Assembly: GCA_004195035.1 (NCBI GenBank)
Contig: SGBD01000004.1
Location: forward strand, 162,969 to 226,968
Reading direction: 5' to 3'
DNA length: 64,000 bases
Source of the DNA: Candidatus Acidulodesulfobacterium ferriphilum
Lineage (GTDB): Bacteria; SZUA-79; Acidulodesulfobacterales; Acidulodesulfobacteraceae
How positions within the stretch are numbered: the stretch's first letter is position 1; each line of letters opens with the position of its first letter. The notes below the pieces were generated by a model. It had not been told where the DNA came from. It made no database searches and saw only the letters and a list, made by a program, of their open reading frames with translations. Made by a program: the position numbers and the translations under genes. Below are positions 61,552-64,000 of this stretch, in pieces.

Positions 61552-62079
61552 TTAAGGTTTTAGAAATGTATAACCCTGCATCTGCTTTCTGGCTATCTCT
61601 ATGACTCCAGCCGGAACTACTTTAACAAAAGGAAACAGCGCTTCTTTTGTCAAATGGCCTTTAAGCATGGTATTATGGCATGCCCGTATTTTTAATCCAT
61701 AAGTAACCAAACTTTGAAGAACGGCTTCATTTTTTTTATCGAACTTCTTCATCACCATTTTTATGCCCGGACCAAACACGACAAGCTCCAGCTTATATTT
61801 GAAAGAATTATCCCCAAACGCGGCCATGACATTTTTTATATTGGCAATCACAAGTCCCCACCTTGCCGGCTTTGCATAATCAACTTCGATTACCATTTTC
61901 ATAGTTTTGTGTTTAAAAAATTCGGGAAGAGGCAATGGATGGGTATTGTAATATGCTGGATAGGAACTGTAAGACGATGGACCGTACTTTAAGGCATAAG
62001 CTTTAGACGCGGACGAGAAAAATAAAATTGAAACCGCGGCAATCATTAATAAACTTAAAAATAAACGAGACTTTTTCAT
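61552..62079 (-). CDS. Secreted DsrE-like protein (paralogue 1)
   Basis: A 175-aa protein with a signal peptide (LFLSLLMIAAVSILFFSSASKAYA) and a DsrE-like domain (MKMVIEVDYAKPARWGLVI, YKLELVVFGPGIKMVM). The cysteine is in IRACHNTMLKGHL (about residue 132) and the tail is GYTFLKP. AAGGAG precedes the ATG. It lies between soxB and the soxA-like gene, the position where soxYZ or other sox genes are often found. A role as periplasmic sulfur carrier is inferred. Confidence 0.8.
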   Translation of the reverse strand: MKKSRLFLSLLMIAAVSILFFSSASKAYALKYGPSSYSSYPAYYNTHPLPLPEFFKHKTMKMVIEVDYAKPARWGLVIANIKNVMAAFGDNSFKYKLELVVFGPGIKMVMKKFDKKNEAVLQSLVTYGLKIRACHNTMLKGHLTKEALFPFVKVVPAGVIEIARKQMQGYTFLKP

Positions 62080-62186
62080 TTTTAATCTCCTTAATCTTAA
62101 TTTGGTTATAAGTTGTATAACATGTCGATCAATTATTTTCCTTCTTATTTATATAAGAGCCTTTAATCCGCCTGACTATCGCCTTA

Positions 62187-63881
62187 TCACCCCGCAGTCC
62201 TTGAATGCCTGTATATGACATCTCCGGTTTGGATAGACCTGATTGTTTTATGTCCCCTTATATAGTCCGCTATTACATCGTAGGCCTTTTCTTTTTGCAG
62301 GCCGCCGTCAACCGTATCGCTTAATTTCTGCATCTTTGCGCCTGATGTGATAAGCCAGTAATCCTTATCCGGATTTATAGGTTTGCCTTTTATCGTAAAA
62401 CTTTTAATCCTTTTAGCGCCGTGTCGGTTTATAAGTATATGCATTTTAGAATTAGATATTCTTGTTGCATCTCCGCCCATTTGCAAATAAGGGTCTCTTG
62501 CAAAAACATCGCTCAAATTGCTCGATGTCGTCTCGAGAATCTTTTGTCCGCTCAGCTTGACCCTGTAAACCTCGGGATAGGTCGTGCCGTATTCTCCGTA
62601 AACATGCTCCATGGTGATCTTTTCGCCGGGCAGAACCGTTTCGCCCCAACGCCAGCCCGGGGTAAACACTAACGGGGTGTCGTATTTTTCCATAAATGCC
62701 TGCTCTACTACATTGTCCACCGTGCTGATAAAGGTCGCCCTTCTGTACAGCAGGTCTTCGGATGTTCCGAGTTCTTCGTTCAGCGTGCGGGCGTGCGGCG
62801 CGTATTCTTCGTCTATTATCCTGCTTATTTCCGGGTCCGGCTTAATCCAGTTCGTAACTATCGGAATAAGTTTATGGTCGTAATCCACGATTTTTTTGTT
62901 CTGAACATTCAAATCTATTCTTCCGACAAACTTTCCGTGGGTGCCCGCCTGAACGATGATTGTATTGTTTATAATCTGCGGAGCGGGAAGTATGTCGTGG
63001 GTATGCCCGCCGACTATAATGTCTATTCCGTTTATAAGGGCGGCGAACTTTCTGTCCACTTCGAGGCCGTTATGTGAAAGGACGACAACTAAATCAACTT
63101 TTTCTTCGTTCTTCAGTTTATTAACCATCTTTTGGGCATGACTCGTGTTAATGCCGAAGTTCCAGTTTTTAACGAAATGGGAAGGATGCGCAAGCGGAAC
63201 ATACGGGAACGCCTGTCCTATTATTCCTACCCTTAATCCGTTGACTTCTTTTATTATATAGGGTTTAAAAATTAGACCGCCCCAGGTAGCATTTGTAACA
63301 TTCTGCGCAATAAAGGGGAATTTCAGCTTTTTTATGTTGGATAAAAGCTGCTTTTCGCCGTAGGTAAACTCCCAATGCCCCGTCATAGCATCGTATCCCA
63401 TGGCATTCTGGACGTTTACTACCGCCATGCCTTTAGTGAGCAATGCGATGCCGGTACCCTGCCATGAATCGCCGGTATCGAGCATTATGGTCTTGCCGTA
63501 TCTTTCTTCTTTTATTTTGTTGAATACGGTCGCCATATGTGCGTAGCCGCCCATGGGACCGTATTCTTTATTTAATTTTAAAAAATCTACGTATGAACAG
63601 AAATATCCCATTGCAGACTTAGGATTTATATCGTAGTAGAGGTTGAAAGAATTCCCTACTAGATGACCTGGTCTTCCGTTCATAAAATGAGGCCCTATAT
63701 TTACGGAAGGCTCTCTATAAAGAGTAGGCTTTAAATGGGCATGGGAATCTGAATTCCATATTATGGTCAAATTACCTACCGGTTTGAACTTTAAAAGATT
63801 AACGGGATTTACCGCCGCCGCTCCCGCAAGGACGGCGGCGGTTTTTATAAAACTTCTTCTGGAAACGTTTTTTAAATCCAT
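62187..63881 (-). CDS. soxB: Thiosulfohydrolase SoxB
   Basis: A 564-aa periplasmic dimanganese hydrolase of the 5'-nucleotidase family that releases sulfate from a carrier-bound cysteine-S-thiosulfonate. A Tat signal (SRRSFIKTAAVLAG) opens the protein. Metal and substrate blocks: WNSDSHAHLKP, MLDTGDSWQGTGIAL, MTGHWEFTYGEK, VVLSHNGLEVDRK and VGGHTHDILP. The C-terminal 5'-nucleotidase domain follows. The GHWEFTYG block is specific to SoxB among family members. First gene of the cluster as far as the window shows; upstream sox genes may lie beyond 64000. Confidence 0.95.
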   Translation of the reverse strand: MDLKNVSRRSFIKTAAVLAGAAAVNPVNLLKFKPVGNLTIIWNSDSHAHLKPTLYREPSVNIGPHFMNGRPGHLVGNSFNLYYDINPKSAMGYFCSYVDFLKLNKEYGPMGGYAHMATVFNKIKEERYGKTIMLDTGDSWQGTGIALLTKGMAVVNVQNAMGYDAMTGHWEFTYGEKQLLSNIKKLKFPFIAQNVTNATWGGLIFKPYIIKEVNGLRVGIIGQAFPYVPLAHPSHFVKNWNFGINTSHAQKMVNKLKNEEKVDLVVVLSHNGLEVDRKFAALINGIDIIVGGHTHDILPAPQIINNTIIVQAGTHGKFVGRIDLNVQNKKIVDYDHKLIPIVTNWIKPDPEISRIIDEEYAPHARTLNEELGTSEDLLYRRATFISTVDNVVEQAFMEKYDTPLVFTPGWRWGETVLPGEKITMEHVYGEYGTTYPEVYRVKLSGQKILETTSSNLSDVFARDPYLQMGGDATRISNSKMHILINRHGAKRIKSFTIKGKPINPDKDYWLITSGAKMQKLSDTVDGGLQKEKAYDVIADYIRGHKTIRSIQTGDVIYRHSRTAG

Positions 63882-64000
63882 TTAAAATGTACCCCCATTT
63901 TTTTTCAAATAAATCAAATAAATTTTATATTATATAATTTTGCCGATACCGTTTTAAAATCCGGTCTTTACGGAATTCATTATGCTTATTATCTTCCTGG

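Noticed and set aside
62452..62649. 65-aa minus-strand frame overlapping soxB
   Set aside because: It lies fully within soxB in another frame, and soxB has complete family motifs.

Overview
The window is a low-GC chromosomal segment of a Gram-negative bacterium: TonB/ExbBD, TonB-dependent receptors, Lgt, Tat and Sec export signals. Sulfur genes stand out, namely an SQR-TusA-DsrE-DUF1641 operon and a SoxA/SoxB cluster with four secreted DsrE-like proteins. Together with cobalamin genes and a ThiC-family protein inside that operon, this suggests an uncultivated sulfur-metabolising lineage of the former Deltaproteobacteria type, such as the acid mine drainage groups related to Sva0485. The taxonomic guess is inference only.

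Layout. 180-1727: RNase G on the plus strand. 1742-7692: a minus-strand run cobU-cobT-cobS-cbiA-ThiC/BzaF-ftsB for the late steps of B12 synthesis. 7739-8974: an EAL-like/HDOD signalling protein. 9236-9310: tRNA-Val(CAC). 9576-13103: a minus-strand cytoplasmic sulfur-transfer operon (DsrE, two TusA-like proteins, SQR, DUF1641) ending in an intrinsic terminator at 9470-9511, with a palindromic candidate operator at 13328-13368.

13546-29470: an integrated element of about 15.9 kb. It sits in the 3' half of tRNA-Val(GAC) and is bounded by a 49-bp perfect direct repeat. It carries a tyrosine integrase translationally coupled to a metallophosphoesterase and followed by a second, diverged integrase 3' end. 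Next come several small unknown genes and a defence cluster: membrane protein, type III Mod, Res, and an OLD-like ATPase/TOPRIM protein. The replication and mobility module holds a frameshifted RepB-like primase, a small HTH protein and a second tyrosine recombinase. A 1.2-kb repeat-rich noncoding stretch and a PIN/AbrB toxin-antitoxin pair follow.

29547-49998: a nutrient-uptake region with TonB-ExbB-ExbD, a TIM-barrel isomerase, an MFS carrier, three TonB-dependent receptors, a beta-propeller/phosphoesterase gene split by an in-frame TGA, a TPR protein and a Tat-exported PF04185 phosphoesterase. Five promoters here carry tandem 11-bp repeats of the PhoB-box kind (minus-strand core TGTAAYA), so I read the region as a phosphate-starvation regulon that scavenges organic phosphate.

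50083-58583: housekeeping genes (Kup, RarA, a MazG-like pyrophosphohydrolase, Lgt, a LysM-NlpC/P60 protein with a 311-bp internal duplication, a DUF255 thioredoxin-fold protein). 58831-63881: a minus-strand soxB-dsrE-soxA-dsrE-dsrE-dsrE cluster closed by a strong hairpin. No soxYZ or soxX is seen in the window. No rRNA, CRISPR array or complete insertion sequence was found.
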